Assembly: GCA_000648925.1 (NCBI GenBank)
Contig: JFHF01000002.1
Span: 186,001 to 250,000, forward strand
Direction: 5' to 3'
Length of the DNA stretch: 64,000 nt
Source: Caballeronia jiangsuensis
GTDB taxonomy: Bacteria > Pseudomonadota > Gammaproteobacteria > Burkholderiales > Burkholderiaceae
Part shown: piece by piece, positions 54,817-63,097 of the stretch
Layout: every line of letters starts with the position of its first letter
Numbering within the stretch: the first letter of the stretch is position 1
The notes under the pieces: generated by a model
Told to the model about the DNA's origin: nothing
Seen by the model: the letters and a program-made list of their open reading frames with translations, nothing else
Databases searched by the model: none
Made by a program: the position numbers and the translations under genes

Positions 54817-55734
54817 ATGAGCGCACGTTACCAAGGCGTGTTCCCTGTCGCGCCGACGATCTTCACCGATGACGGCGCGCTCGACCTCGACGGCCAGCGC
54901 CGCTGCCTCGACTTCATGATCGACGCGGGCTCGAACGGGATCTGCATTCACGCGAACTACTCGGAGCAGTTCGCGCTCGGCGACAGCGAACGCGATCTAC
55001 TGACGGTCACGACGCTCGAGCACGTCGGGGGTCGTGTGCCCGTCATCGTCACGACGTCGCACTTCAGCGCGCGAATCTGCGCGCAGCGCAACCAGCGCGC
55101 GCAGGAACTCGGCGCAGCGATGGTGATGGTGATGCCGCCTTATCACGGCGCGACGTTCCGCGTGCCGGAGGCGCAGGTTTTCGGGTTCTTCGAGGAAGTT
55201 GCGGCGGGTCTCGAGATTCCGTTGATGATCCAGGACGCGCCCGCGAGCGGCACGACGCTGTCGGCGCCGTTCCTCGCGAAGCTTGCCCGTGAAATCAGTG
55301 CGGTGTCGTACTTCAAGATCGAGACTGCGGGCGCCGCCTCGAAGCTGCGCGAGCTGATCGCGCTCGGCGGCGATGAGATCGAAGGCCCGTGGGACGGCGA
55401 AGAAGGGATCACGCTACTCGCCGACCTCGACGCGGGCGCGACCGGCACCATGACGGGCGCTGGCTATCCGGACGGGATCCGTGAGATCACCGATGCGTTC
55501 TTCTCGGGGCGCCGTGACGAGGCGTGCGCGCAGTACGCGCGCTGGCTGCCGCTGATCAACTACGAAAATCGCCAGGCGGGCTTTCTGACCGCGAAGGCCC
55601 TGATGAAGGAAGGCGGGGTGATTGCGTGCGACAAGCCACGCGGGCCGTGGCCTCAGTTGCATCCCGAGATTCGGGCGGGACTGCTCGACGCCGCGCGCCG
55701 GCTCGATCCGCTCGTGCTGCGATGGGGCGACTGA
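54817..55734 (+). CDS. DapA-family 2-keto-3-deoxy acid aldolase/dehydratase
   Basis: This 305-aa class I aldolase-fold protein is of the dihydrodipicolinate-synthase family. The Schiff-base lysine is Lys167 in SYFKIETAG, the active-site Tyr lies in VMPPYHGAT, and the usual GTTGE motif is replaced by HANYSEQF. The latter points to sugar-acid chemistry rather than lysine synthesis. It should act on the 2-keto-3-deoxy acid from the preceding dehydratase, either cleaving it or dehydrating it. The start is two bases after the dehydratase stop. Confidence 0.83.
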   Translation: MSARYQGVFPVAPTIFTDDGALDLDGQRRCLDFMIDAGSNGICIHANYSEQFALGDSERDLLTVTTLEHVGGRVPVIVTTSHFSARICAQRNQRAQELGAAMVMVMPPYHGATFRVPEAQVFGFFEEVAAGLEIPLMIQDAPASGTTLSAPFLAKLAREISAVSYFKIETAGAASKLRELIALGGDEIEGPWDGEEGITLLADLDAGATGTMTGAGYPDGIREITDAFFSGRRDEACAQYARWLPLINYENRQAGFLTAKALMKEGGVIACDKPRGPWPQLHPEIRAGLLDAARRLDPLVLRWGD

Positions 55735-55823
55735 GATCCGTTCGCAGATGAGGCGAGCGAGCGCGTCGAGCTTGACATGCGGCCATTCGAGAAGGCTGCA
55801 GCCGAAATAAAACTGGAGACCTC

Positions 55824-57116
55824 ATGAATTCCGTCAATCCGACTTCCCCGGCTTGCGAAGCCGGCGACGCCGTTCCACGCCGACGCTGGCTGCGCGTGAT
55901 TGCGCCGCTTCTGATGGCCTGCACCATCTCTTACATGGACCGCGTGAACATCGCGTTCGCGATGCCGGGAGGCATGAACGTCGATCTCGGCATGGACGCG
56001 ACGATGGCCGGGTTCGCAAGCGGAATTTTCTTCTTCGGCTACCTTTTCCTTCAGATTCCCGGCGGCAGGCGCGCGGCACTCGGCAGCGGCAAGAAGTTCA
56101 TCGCCTGGTCACTCGTGAGCTGGGCGGTGCTGTCGGCACTGACGGGCCTCGTCACGCAGACGTGGGAACTGCTCACGCTGCGCTTTCTGCTCGGCGTCGC
56201 CGAGGGCGGGCTGATGCCCGTCGTCCTCACCATGGTCAGCAAGTGGTTCCCCGATCGCGAACGCGGGCGAGCGAACGCAATGGTCATCATGTTCGTGCCG
56301 CTCGCGGGAATGATCACCGCGCCGCTGTCCGGCTTCGTGCTCGCCGCGTACGACTGGCGTTACCTGTTCTTCAGCACGGGTCTGCTGTCGCTGATGTTCC
56401 TGATCATCTGGATACTTTTCGCCGACGACGGCCCGGAGTCGGCGCGCTAGGTGTCGCCGCGCGAGAAGGCGTACATCCTCGATGCGCTGCGCGAAGAGCA
56501 AGAGCGCAAGCGGGCGGCGGGCTCGCCCGCGTCGGCATCGTTGCGCGAAGTGGTCCGCAACCCGACGATCTGGCTGCTCATCGCGATCAACTTCTGCTAT
56601 CAGGTCGGCATCTACGGCTACACGATGTGGCTGCCCACGCTACTCAAGAATCTCACGCATACCGGCATGGGAAAGATCGGGTTGCTCGCGATGCTGCCGT
56701 ACGTCGCGATGATCATCGGTATGTTTGCGACCTCGTATCTGTCCGACCTGACCGGCAAGCGACGCCTGTTCGTGCTGCTTCCGCTCGTCGGCTTCGCTAG
56801 CTGCCTCGCACTGTCGGTGCTCACGCAATCGATGATGTTCGTGTCGTTCGCTTTCCTGATCGGCAGCGGATTTTTTCTGCAGGCGGCCGCCGGCGTGTTC
56901 TGGGCAATACCGCCGAAGCTTTGCAGCCCCGAGACGGCGGGCAGCGCGCGCGGCCTCATCAACGCACTCGGCAATCTCGGCGGTTTCTGCGGCCCCTACG
57001 CGGTCGGCGTGCTCACGCAGCACATCAGTTCGGCGGCCGGCGTCTACAGCCTCGCGGTCACGCTCGCGGTGGCCGGCTTGCTCGCGCTCACGCTGCCCAA
57101 GCGCTGCGAGGACTGA
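55824..57116 (+). pseudogene. MFS permease (ACS type) interrupted by an in-frame amber codon
   Basis: The frame encodes a full-length ACS-type carrier of about 430 residues (ISYMDRVNIAFAMPGGM in helix 1, GVAEGGLMPVVLTMVSKWFP in helix 4). It is broken by TAG at 56448-56450, between DDGPESAR and VSPREKAYIL, in the cytoplasmic loop after helix 6. Family members have Trp here (ARW), so a TGG to TAG change is the simple explanation. Helices 7-12 remain open to 57116 without further damage. A GTG immediately after the TAG could reinitiate translation to make two half-carriers, but it has no ribosome site. An ATG with GGAG upstream starts the gene. Confidence 0.85.
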
Positions 57117-57193
57117 TGCGCCGACCGACAGCAAACCTGCCGCTGCGCGAGGCACGCGCCGAAGCGAAACATGTTATCGAAGGAAAGTCCCCG

Positions 57194-58141
57194 ATGAACG
57201 ACATCCTGCTGCTGGTGCAGAAATGCGCCCATACCTTCAGCTTTTACGACCTCGAAACGAAAACCGCGCTCAAGCACATCGTGCTGCCGAACTTCCCGCA
57301 TGAATTTACCGTCGACGCGCAACGCCGCTTTGCGTACGTCGGCATCTTCGGCATCGAAACGGCGTGGTCGCGCGGTCATGACGGCGATCACCGGATCGCG
57401 GAGATCGACCTCGACGAGCGCACGCACACGCGCACACTCGACCTGTGGCCTTATCACCGGCCGCACGGGATGGCGTGCGATGCCGACGGGCGCCTCTACG
57501 CGATGAGCGAAGCGCACGACATGCTGCTGGTGTTCGACCGCCCGCGTGAACAGCTAGTGCCCAACATGGCGATACCATCGGGCGGCGTGAAGACCCATCT
57601 GGTGACGCTCACGCGCGATGCAAGCCGAGCCTATGGCGTGCATCTCCTGTCGAACACAGTGACGCGCCTGCATCCGCGCGACGCGACGGTGCCTCCGCGT
57701 GCCGTGATGCCGGGGCCGCGCCCCGAAGGCAACGCCCTGTCGAGCGACGAGCGCACGCTGTACGTCGCGAATCGCGGCGACGACACGCTCGTGGCCATCG
57801 ACACGGACAGCATGACCTGCGGCCGTCGTGTGAAGACGCGCCGCGATCCGAACCGCATCTACCGCACGAGCGCTGTCGACGGCCGTGATCTGCTGTTGTT
57901 GACCAACTCCGGCGAGCAGTCGCTCTCCGTGTTCGACGCTGAGCTGCTGGAGGAAGTCGAGCGCATCGAACTGCCGGCCAATCCGACTGCTCTTTCGTTC
58001 CATCCGTCGCGCGCGGCGGCATATGTGTCGTTCCAGGACGACCATGTCCGCGAACTCGATCTGTCCATCTGGCGCTTCGTCAGCGCGATGCCGACGCTCC
58101 GCGAACCGGACGCGTCCTATGTGCTCGCAGCGGATCGCTGA
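57194..58141 (+). CDS. YncE-like beta-propeller protein, copy 2
   Basis: This 315-aa propeller is a paralogue of the 45319-46245 protein; both share the opening LLLVQKCAHTFSFYDLET/LLLVEKCSHC pattern, a PHEF motif near residue 40, AIPSGGVKTHLV/AVPSGGIKSHLF, and LSSDERTLYVANRG/LSSDERTLFVSNRW. No signal peptide is seen. An AGGAAAG site precedes the ATG. It sits between the MFS gene and the amidohydrolase in the sugar-acid operon. Confidence 0.78.
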   Translation: MNDILLLVQKCAHTFSFYDLETKTALKHIVLPNFPHEFTVDAQRRFAYVGIFGIETAWSRGHDGDHRIAEIDLDERTHTRTLDLWPYHRPHGMACDADGRLYAMSEAHDMLLVFDRPREQLVPNMAIPSGGVKTHLVTLTRDASRAYGVHLLSNTVTRLHPRDATVPPRAVMPGPRPEGNALSSDERTLYVANRGDDTLVAIDTDSMTCGRRVKTRRDPNRIYRTSAVDGRDLLLLTNSGEQSLSVFDAELLEEVERIELPANPTALSFHPSRAAAYVSFQDDHVRELDLSIWRFVSAMPTLREPDASYVLAADR

Positions 58142-59105
58142 TCCGGACGCTGCCGACACGGAGGTCGGGCTGCCCGATGCGATCGTCGACGCGCACCATC
58201 ATCTGTGGCGGCTGGACGGCGACGTGCGTTATCCGTGGCTACAGGAGGCGTACGACCCCGCGCGTTTCATTCTCGGTCCATATGAGACGCTGCGCCACGA
58301 TTTTGGCGTCGCCGAATTCCTGTCGGCAAGCAGGGGCGCGCCGGTAGTCGCGAGCGTGCACGTCGAAGCAGAATGCAGCGATTCGCTTTCAGAGACGCGC
58401 TGGCTGCATCAAGTCGCAATGCAGCATCCGATTCCGTCGGTTGTCGTCGCATGGGTCGATTTGCTCGCGGACGATGCGAATGAACGGCTCGTCGAGCAGG
58501 CCGCATATGCGCTCGTGCGCGGCGTGCGCTTCAAGCCGCGAACGTCCGCCGCGCCCGATGATAGAACCGATGGCCCCGGCACGTTGAACGACCCGCGCTG
58601 GCCGCAAGCGCTCGAACGGGTCGCCGGGCACGGCCTGAGCTGGGACTTGCGGGTGCCGTTCTGGCATCTCGACGAAGCGGCCGCGATGCTTGCCGATGCA
58701 CCTGCGATCGACGTCGTGCTCGAGCACGCCGGACTGCCGTGGGATCGCTCGGATGTCGGGCTCGCGCGGTGGCGACGCGGGATGGCAGCGCTCGCCGCAT
58801 TGCCGCGCGTGTCGGTCAAGCTGTCCGAATTCGGCTTGCGCGACACCGTGTGGAACGAGATGCAAAATCGCGAAATCATTCGCGACACAATCGATATCTT
58901 CGGAACCGAGCGGTGCATGTTTGCGAGCAACTTTCCCGTGGCGGGATTGCGAATCACGTATCAAGCATTGCTACGGACCTTCGCGGCGGCAATGGCGGAC
59001 AGGAGCGAGGCGGCGCGACGCGCGATCTGGCATGACAACGCGATCCGCCTTTACCGCATCGATATGAGCCGACTGGACAAACCGGACAAGCAGCGGGAAA
59101 CATGA
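58119..59105 (+). CDS. Lactonase-type amidohydrolase (fuconolactonase-like)
   Basis: This 328-aa amidohydrolase-2 family protein has the first metal motif DAHHHLWRLDGD, then YPWLQ, the His in ASVHVEAE, the RGVRFKP region, VVLEHAGLPW and the final Asp/Asn segment FASNFPVAGLRI. This is the arrangement of L-fucono-1,5-lactonase and 2-pyrone-4,6-dicarboxylate lactonase. In this operon it probably hydrolyses a sugar lactone. ATG 58119 overlaps the propeller gene by 23 bases; no other start gives the family N-terminus. The gene is followed at once by IS110 debris. Confidence 0.83.
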   Translation: MCSQRIADPDAADTEVGLPDAIVDAHHHLWRLDGDVRYPWLQEAYDPARFILGPYETLRHDFGVAEFLSASRGAPVVASVHVEAECSDSLSETRWLHQVAMQHPIPSVVVAWVDLLADDANERLVEQAAYALVRGVRFKPRTSAAPDDRTDGPGTLNDPRWPQALERVAGHGLSWDLRVPFWHLDEAAAMLADAPAIDVVLEHAGLPWDRSDVGLARWRRGMAALAALPRVSVKLSEFGLRDTVWNEMQNREIIRDTIDIFGTERCMFASNFPVAGLRITYQALLRTFAAAMADRSEAARRAIWHDNAIRLYRIDMSRLDKPDKQRET

Positions 59106-59149
59106 TCCGGGTCGATTCTTATCTCAAGATAGCTTGTTGCACACCACGG

Positions 59150-59248
59150 TTATGAATCACGACGTGCCAAGCCGTCAATCGCGATCTTCGTCACAGCAAT
59201 CGATTCTTGGTGGACATCAAGGCCCACGTACTTGCTAAACTTGTTCAC
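59150..59248 (-). pseudogene. N-terminal fragment of an IS110-family transposase
   Basis: The minus strand reads, from GTG 59248, VNKFSKYVGLDVHQESIAVT, which is the start of the DEDD domain of IS110-type transposases with its first Asp. It then diverges and stops after 32 codons. The rest of the gene is gone. Confidence 0.75.
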
Positions 59249-59292
59249 GACCTACCCTGCCCCCTCAATGTGGCTCTGAGCCGCGGGTAACC

Positions 59293-59324
59293 CACCTCAA
59301 GCTTGATCCGAATACCTTGAGGTG
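59293..59324. repeat. 9-bp inverted repeat beside the IS110 remnant
   Basis: CACCTCAAG at 59293-59301 and CTTGAGGTG at 59316-59324 are perfect complements around a 14-base loop. They lie 45 bases beyond the transposase start, probably within the old element's upstream end. A weaker dyad, CATAA with TTATG, lies at 59338-59356 near the promoter of the following LysR gene. Confidence 0.5.
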
Positions 59325-59423
59325 CAACAGGTCCATACATAATGTCCGGCTTTATGCACGTTTGGCGCGAGTTCAAGCAGAGGTCGAGATTTCTTCGATC
59401 CTATTCGGTACGGCTATCACTAA

Positions 59424-60392
59424 ATGATTTCTTCAATATCCGACATTCGAGCCCGCCTGCGCTTGCGCCATCTTCAGCTAATTCTCGGAATCTGGGAGCA
59501 AGGGTCATTGCGACGGGCGTCGAATGAGATTGGAATGACACAGCCGGCCGCGACCAAGGCGCTGCAAGAACTCGAGGATCTGCTTGGAGTGACGCTATTC
59601 GAGCGGCACACACGAGGCATTGTTCCAACCGTATTCGGTGAAGCGGTAACCCGATACGCTCGCGTAGTGTTCGCGGACCTTGGCCTGCTGCGAGAAGAGC
59701 TCGTGGCGATCGAGTCGGGCAATGTGGGAACGGTCCGGTTAGGAGCGGTGACAGCGTCGTCGGACCTGTTGACCTCAGCCATCGTTGCGCTGAAACGGGC
59801 AAATCCGAAGCTGCATATAACCGTGCAAATCGACACCAGCGAGGTGCTAATACCTGCGTTGCAGGAAAGCCAGCTGGACCTCGTCGTCGGAAGCGTTCCG
59901 AATGGATGGCCAACGGAGGATCTTACGTTCGAGACGCTTGCAGAAGAGCCGCTTTCGCTCGTCACGCGCCCTCAACATCCGGTGGGCGGGGGAAAATTGC
60001 CTATTGGGATGAAGGAGTTGGCGAAGTACCCCTGGATTATTCAGCCGCGTCCAAGCCCGCTGCGTGAGATTGTCGACCAGACTTTTCGATATTGCCGTGT
60101 CGAGCTGCCAGAAAACACAGTTGAAACCTTTTCGATTCTCGCAACACTGTCGCTGTTAGTCGGCGCGGACATGATTGCCGTGCTGCCTACATCGGTCGCC
60201 CGGCACTATCAGAAACAAGGCACGCTCGCCATAGTACCTGCGCGCCTTCGTGGGTATCTTCCTCCGTACGGCCTGATACTGCGGGCCAACCGTCGTGTTA
60301 CGCCGGCCACACAGATTGTCGTCAATGCGATCAGAGTTGCCGCCCAACCCCGGAACAAACGCAATCGAAACCCTCGTAACCCCGACATTTGA
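59424..60392 (+). CDS. LysR-family regulator at the end of the sugar locus
   Basis: This 322-aa LysR-type regulator has a helix-turn-helix in LQLILGIWEQGSLRRASNEI and MTQPAATKALQELEDLLGVT, and an effector domain beginning at VRLGAVTASSDLL. It has the same motif layout as the LysR at 51433, including YPWII(L)QPxxSP(A)R(L)E(I)V, so the pair are paralogues of the GbpR-like group. It reads away from the operon and may regulate it or a second locus. Confidence 0.85.
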   Translation: MISSISDIRARLRLRHLQLILGIWEQGSLRRASNEIGMTQPAATKALQELEDLLGVTLFERHTRGIVPTVFGEAVTRYARVVFADLGLLREELVAIESGNVGTVRLGAVTASSDLLTSAIVALKRANPKLHITVQIDTSEVLIPALQESQLDLVVGSVPNGWPTEDLTFETLAEEPLSLVTRPQHPVGGGKLPIGMKELAKYPWIIQPRPSPLREIVDQTFRYCRVELPENTVETFSILATLSLLVGADMIAVLPTSVARHYQKQGTLAIVPARLRGYLPPYGLILRANRRVTPATQIVVNAIRVAAQPRNKRNRNPRNPDI

Positions 60393-60518
60393 ACTTAGCG
60401 GCAACACAAACTTGTAGCGGCTATATCCACCCGCCTTAACGGTGAGCCTGGCAAGAACGACCCGATCGCCACCCTGCGCCGATCACCCATCGCCCTCAAA
60501 ATCCCCCGCCCATCGATT

Positions 60519-61370
60519 TCACAACCCCAAATAAGCCAGCGCGTTATTGCAACACCAGTCTTCGCGAACCGCATCCGGCATATCGAGCGCATCGAATTCC
60601 GCGAGCGCTTTCTCGACCGGCATCATCGGGAACGCCGAACCGAATATCATGCGTTTCTTCAACACCGTGCGCCCGTATTGCAACAACGGCTCGTAGCCCG
60701 AATGCGCGGTCGCGAGCAGCTTCGGGCGCACCGCAAGCGTGCCGATCCAGACGTTCGGATGACGCCACGCCACCGCGAGCAGCTCCGGCACCCACGGCCA
60801 GCCCGGCGGCGATGCGCATACGCGCAAAGCGGGAAGCGCCATCATCACGCGATCGAGCGCCGCCGGATGGCCGTACATCATCGAGGTATGCGTCGAGAAG
60901 TTCGTGCCGCAATGGATGTTGACGGGCACGTCGAGTTCCACGCACTTCTCGTAAAGCGGAAACAGCAAGGGATCGTCGATGCACAGCCGGTGCTCGAAGC
61001 CCTGTACGTTCAGGCCGCGCAAGCCGAGCTCCCGCACGGCAACTTCGAATTCGGCGACGGCGGCCGCGCCCTTGTGCGGATCGACGCCAGCGAAGCCGAT
61101 ATAACGCTCGCCGTGCGCGCGGCAGAAGTCGGCGACGCTCTCATTGGAAATCTTCACGCCGAAGGTACTCGATAGATCGCGCGCCTTGAGCACGACGTGC
61201 CGCGCGCCGAGACGCTCATAAGTCTCGAGATAGGCGTCGAGCGGATCGGCGCCGCGCGCATCGGCGGCCTCGCGCTCCGTGCTTTCGTACACGCGTCGAT
61301 AGTTCGCCAGATGAGTGGCGGGGCCGTCGAACTGCAGGGACGGCGGTCGGCTCGAAAAGTCCACGAACAT
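60519..61370 (-). CDS. Amidohydrolase-2 family metal-dependent hydrolase or decarboxylase
   Basis: This 283-aa protein has a TIM-barrel amidohydrolase fold. It contains KISNESVADFCRAHGERYIG, the LRGLNVQGFEHRLCIDDP loop, metal-site VPVNIHCGTNFSTHTSM, and the C-terminal RMIFGSAFPMMPVEKAL. The N-terminal HxH pair typical of this family is not present (FVDFSSRP), so it resembles the aminocarboxymuconate-semialdehyde or resorcylate decarboxylase branch, perhaps with altered metal use. ATG 61370 has GGGAG upstream; ATG 61388 does not. It is the last gene of a minus-strand operon with the CoA ligase 28 bases before it. Confidence 0.78.
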   Translation of the reverse strand: MFVDFSSRPPSLQFDGPATHLANYRRVYESTEREAADARGADPLDAYLETYERLGARHVVLKARDLSSTFGVKISNESVADFCRAHGERYIGFAGVDPHKGAAAVAEFEVAVRELGLRGLNVQGFEHRLCIDDPLLFPLYEKCVELDVPVNIHCGTNFSTHTSMMYGHPAALDRVMMALPALRVCASPPGWPWVPELLAVAWRHPNVWIGTLAVRPKLLATAHSGYEPLLQYGRTVLKKRMIFGSAFPMMPVEKALAEFDALDMPDAVREDWCCNNALAYLGL

Positions 61371-61398
61371 GGCAAGGGCTCCCGGCATGCGCGCGGCA

Positions 61399-63039
61399 TC
61401 AGCGCCAGCGCGACTCCTGACGATCGTAGGTATGGGCGAACGGATCGGCGGTCTCCGCGATCAATCGCTTCTTCGCGATCTTGCGCGATGGCGTGCGCGG
61501 AAAATCGCCTTCGATGTACTGCAGAAAGCGCGGCACCTTGAACGGCGCAAGATGCTTCGCGCAATGCTCGAAGATGTCGGCAGGCGGCACGTCCGCGTGC
61601 GTGAGGCCATCGCGCAGCTTCAGATAAGCCTTCACTTCCTCGCGGCGCAGCGGATCGGGCACCGGCACGACCGCCGCTTCGGCGATCGCTTCCATGCCGC
61701 GCAGCACCGTCTCCACTTCCGTTGCCGACACGTTCTCGCCCGCGCGCTTGATCATCTCCTTCATGCGCCCGACGATGAAATAGAAGCCATCGGCATCGCG
61801 CCGGAACAGGTCGCCGGTGCGGAACCATGCGCCATCGAAACTCTCGGCGTTCGCTTCGGGCCGCTTGTAGTAGCCCCACAGAATGCCGCGCCCGCGAATC
61901 CACAACTCGCCGGTTTCATCGATATCCGCGATGCTGCCGTCCTCGCGGCGAATCTGCAGTTCGCGAAACGGCGCGGGCAAGCCGCAGGTGCGTTCGAGCG
62001 CCTTGTCGTGCGCCCACGCGGGCACGAGCGCGCCGGTGCCCACTTCGGTCATGCCGAAGCCTTCGCGTGCGATCACATTGAAGCGCGTCTGCACTTCCTC
62101 GCGCTTCTCGCGTGTCCAGCCATAGATGCTGACGTACTTGAGGCTGACCTCGGCATCGCGCGGACTGCGTGGATACTGGCTCAGCGCAGGCTCCGGAAAA
62201 ATGCAGTAGTGAATGCGATAGTCGATCAGCCACGACATGAAGCGCGACAGACTCATGCGCTCCGCGATATACGCGGTGCCGCCGAGCTTGAGCGTCATGA
62301 GGAACTGCCACATCGGGTCCATATAGAAGAACGGCGCCCATATCAGCACGTTCTCGATGCCCGCCTCCGGCCCGCGCCGATGCCGCGCCGCGCCGTGGCA
62401 ATGGATCATCCAGTAATCGTGGCTCAGCATGCAGCCCTTCGGAAAGCCCGTGGTGCCCGAGGTGTATTGCAGGTTCAGCAGGTCGTCGCGCGACACCGGG
62501 CTCGCGGGCGTGAACCCGGCGTCGCCTGCATCGACGAGCGTCTGCCATTGCAGCGGATGATCGCTCTCGCCGCTCACGATCACGCGCTCCCACGCAAGGA
62601 GGCCGGGCAGCGCCGGCGCGCCGGCGAGGAGCGGCACGAAGGCGGCGTCGATCACGAGATATTGCGCGTCGGCGTCGGTGAGCACGAAGGTCATCTCGTC
62701 GAGCGTGTATGCGGTGTTCACGGGCACCATCACCGCGCCGATGCGTCCGAGCGCGATCCACGTGATCGGAAACTCGGGCGTGTTCTTCAGCATCAGTGCG
62801 ACATGACAGCCCTTGCGAATGCCGCGCCTGACGAGCGAATCCGCGAGTTGCGACGCGGCGCGATCGATCTGCGCATAGGTCATGCTGATGCCGCGCTCGA
62901 ACCACACGGCGGCGGTCCTGTCGCCATGCAACGCCGCCTGTTCGCTGACGAACGCGCCGAGCGATTCGGGCAGGGCAAGTTGCTCCTGACGTTTTCGACG
63001 GGCGAGCTCATCCGCCACGGTCGGGGACTGTGTTGTCAT
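61399..63039 (-). CDS. AMP-dependent acyl-CoA ligase
   Basis: This 546-aa ANL-superfamily ligase has the ATP-binding P-loop YTSGTTGFPKGCMLSH, the adenylate motif REGFGMTEVG, the WFRTGDLFRRDADGFYFIVG hinge and the catalytic lysine region FPRTPSRKIAK. It would activate an aromatic or other carboxylic acid to its CoA thioester. A TGGAG site precedes the ATG; a longer frame upstream lacks family similarity. The neighbours (amidohydrolase, ABC importer) make a catabolic role likely. Confidence 0.87.
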   Translation of the reverse strand: MTTQSPTVADELARRKRQEQLALPESLGAFVSEQAALHGDRTAAVWFERGISMTYAQIDRAASQLADSLVRRGIRKGCHVALMLKNTPEFPITWIALGRIGAVMVPVNTAYTLDEMTFVLTDADAQYLVIDAAFVPLLAGAPALPGLLAWERVIVSGESDHPLQWQTLVDAGDAGFTPASPVSRDDLLNLQYTSGTTGFPKGCMLSHDYWMIHCHGAARHRRGPEAGIENVLIWAPFFYMDPMWQFLMTLKLGGTAYIAERMSLSRFMSWLIDYRIHYCIFPEPALSQYPRSPRDAEVSLKYVSIYGWTREKREEVQTRFNVIAREGFGMTEVGTGALVPAWAHDKALERTCGLPAPFRELQIRREDGSIADIDETGELWIRGRGILWGYYKRPEANAESFDGAWFRTGDLFRRDADGFYFIVGRMKEMIKRAGENVSATEVETVLRGMEAIAEAAVVPVPDPLRREEVKAYLKLRDGLTHADVPPADIFEHCAKHLAPFKVPRFLQYIEGDFPRTPSRKIAKKRLIAETADPFAHTYDRQESRWR

Positions 63040-63097
63040 GCTGTTCTCCAGAAACTGTCGGGCCCCGGCGAGCGAGGCGCGCACGATGATGCGGGTG

